The position numbers and the translations under genes were made by a program. The notes under the pieces were generated by a model. That model made no database searches and was not told the origin of the DNA. It saw only the letters and a program-made list of their open reading frames with translations. Positions 32,070 through 32,278 of a stretch of DNA of 32,278 bases are shown here, one piece after another. Each line of letters opens with the position of its first letter. The first letter of the stretch is position 1. Source of the stretch: Myxacorys chilensis ATA2-1-KO14 (GTDB lineage Bacteria; Cyanobacteriota; Cyanobacteriia; Leptolyngbyales; Leptolyngbyaceae); contig JAHHHP010000066.1 in the NCBI GenBank assembly GCA_019359275.1, forward strand, positions 1 to 32,278, written 5' to 3'.

Positions 32070-32278
32070 ATGCCCTTGCAAAAGCCTCATCTCCTAAAAC
32101 AGCCGGAGGTTAGTCGATTCGTTCGAGAGTTACGTCAACTAACTGCAATGACACAAGAGCAGTTCGGGGTGCAAATAGGGGTGTCTTACGAAGCGATTAG
32201 TCGAAGAGAGAATGGGAGAATGCAACCTTCATCTTTGGCACTTCGACAGCTAGAACGAATTATGCAAGAACTAGATGA
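32070..32278 (+). CDS. XRE-family HTH regulator, N-terminal part (continues at 1)
   Basis: The ATG at 32070 opens MPLQKPHLLKQPEVSRFVRE and then LRQLTAMTQEQFG; the frame continues without break through the duplicated end to the TAG at 179, giving 86 residues in the closed circle. The region from LRQLTAM onward is the helix 1 to helix 3 layout of the XRE HTH. No clear ribosome site precedes the ATG. It is the first gene of the helicase-methylase operon. Confidence 0.82.
   Translation, partial: MPLQKPHLLKQPEVSRFVRELRQLTAMTQEQFGVQIGVSYEAISRRENGRMQPSSLALRQLERIMQELD
32152..32278. repeat. Terminal direct repeat, right copy
   Basis: Exact copy of bases 1-127. See the left copy; one of the two should be removed when the contig is closed. 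Confidence 0.93.

Noticed and set aside
1..32278. CRISPR array, tRNA or rRNA genes
   Set aside because: No regularly spaced repeats, cloverleaf-type sequences or rRNA signatures were seen by eye.

Overview
The window reads as one complete circular plasmid of about 32,151 bp from a cyanobacterium. The first 127 bases recur exactly as the last 127 bases, as an assembler leaves at the ends of a closed contig, and an HTH gene runs unbroken across the join. The cyanobacterial assignment rests on many HIP1 octamers (GCGATCGC, for example near 3605, 4257, 6924, 12480, 19633, 20345, 21912 and 24397), a Nif11-like peptide, a XisF-like serine recombinase and a DUF4351-type Rpn nuclease.

Layout. (1) 32070 through the origin to 7358, plus strand: a four-gene operon of a small XRE regulator, a PLD-SNF2 helicase, an Eco57I-like adenine methylase and an EVE-like protein; it looks like a compact DNA-modification and defence system. 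(2) 7678-10043, minus: a XisF-like serine recombinase translationally linked to a protein with a Cys cluster and four tandem HTH modules. (3) 10596-12140, minus: a replication protein with primase (AEP) motifs. (4) 12499-13101, minus: a SAM methyltransferase. (5) 13622-23200: an integron cassette array of eight attC sites, with cassette genes mostly on the minus strand, reading away from attI at 23194-23410 and an intact integron integrase intI at 23426-24391 (plus). Cassettes carry two alpha/beta hydrolases, a GNAT, a five-gene TetR-controlled oxidoreductase/VOC module, a DUF6602-like nuclease, a methyltransferase, a Nif11-like peptide and an F420-type NADP oxidoreductase. (6) 24826-27407: Rpn-type nuclease, then parA-parB with two copies of a 25-bp palindrome that are parS candidates, one of them inside parB. 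(7) 27447-29708: a second, decayed integron with attI-2 beside an intI relic, one clear and one weak attC, and small cassette genes including an HEPN-like one. (8) 29967-31836: a minimal tyrosine recombinase, a third diverged and inverted attI-like block, and a membrane coiled-coil protein.

How it works together (inference): Rep and ParAB maintain the plasmid, the helicase-methylase operon protects it or its host, and IntI captures accessory enzymes at attI. The three attI-like blocks suggest that the integron platform has been duplicated and reshuffled on this replicon. The headline is an intact, plasmid-borne integron in a cyanobacterium with two related relic or diverged attI platforms on the same molecule. 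No rRNA, tRNA, CRISPR array or complete insertion sequence was seen.
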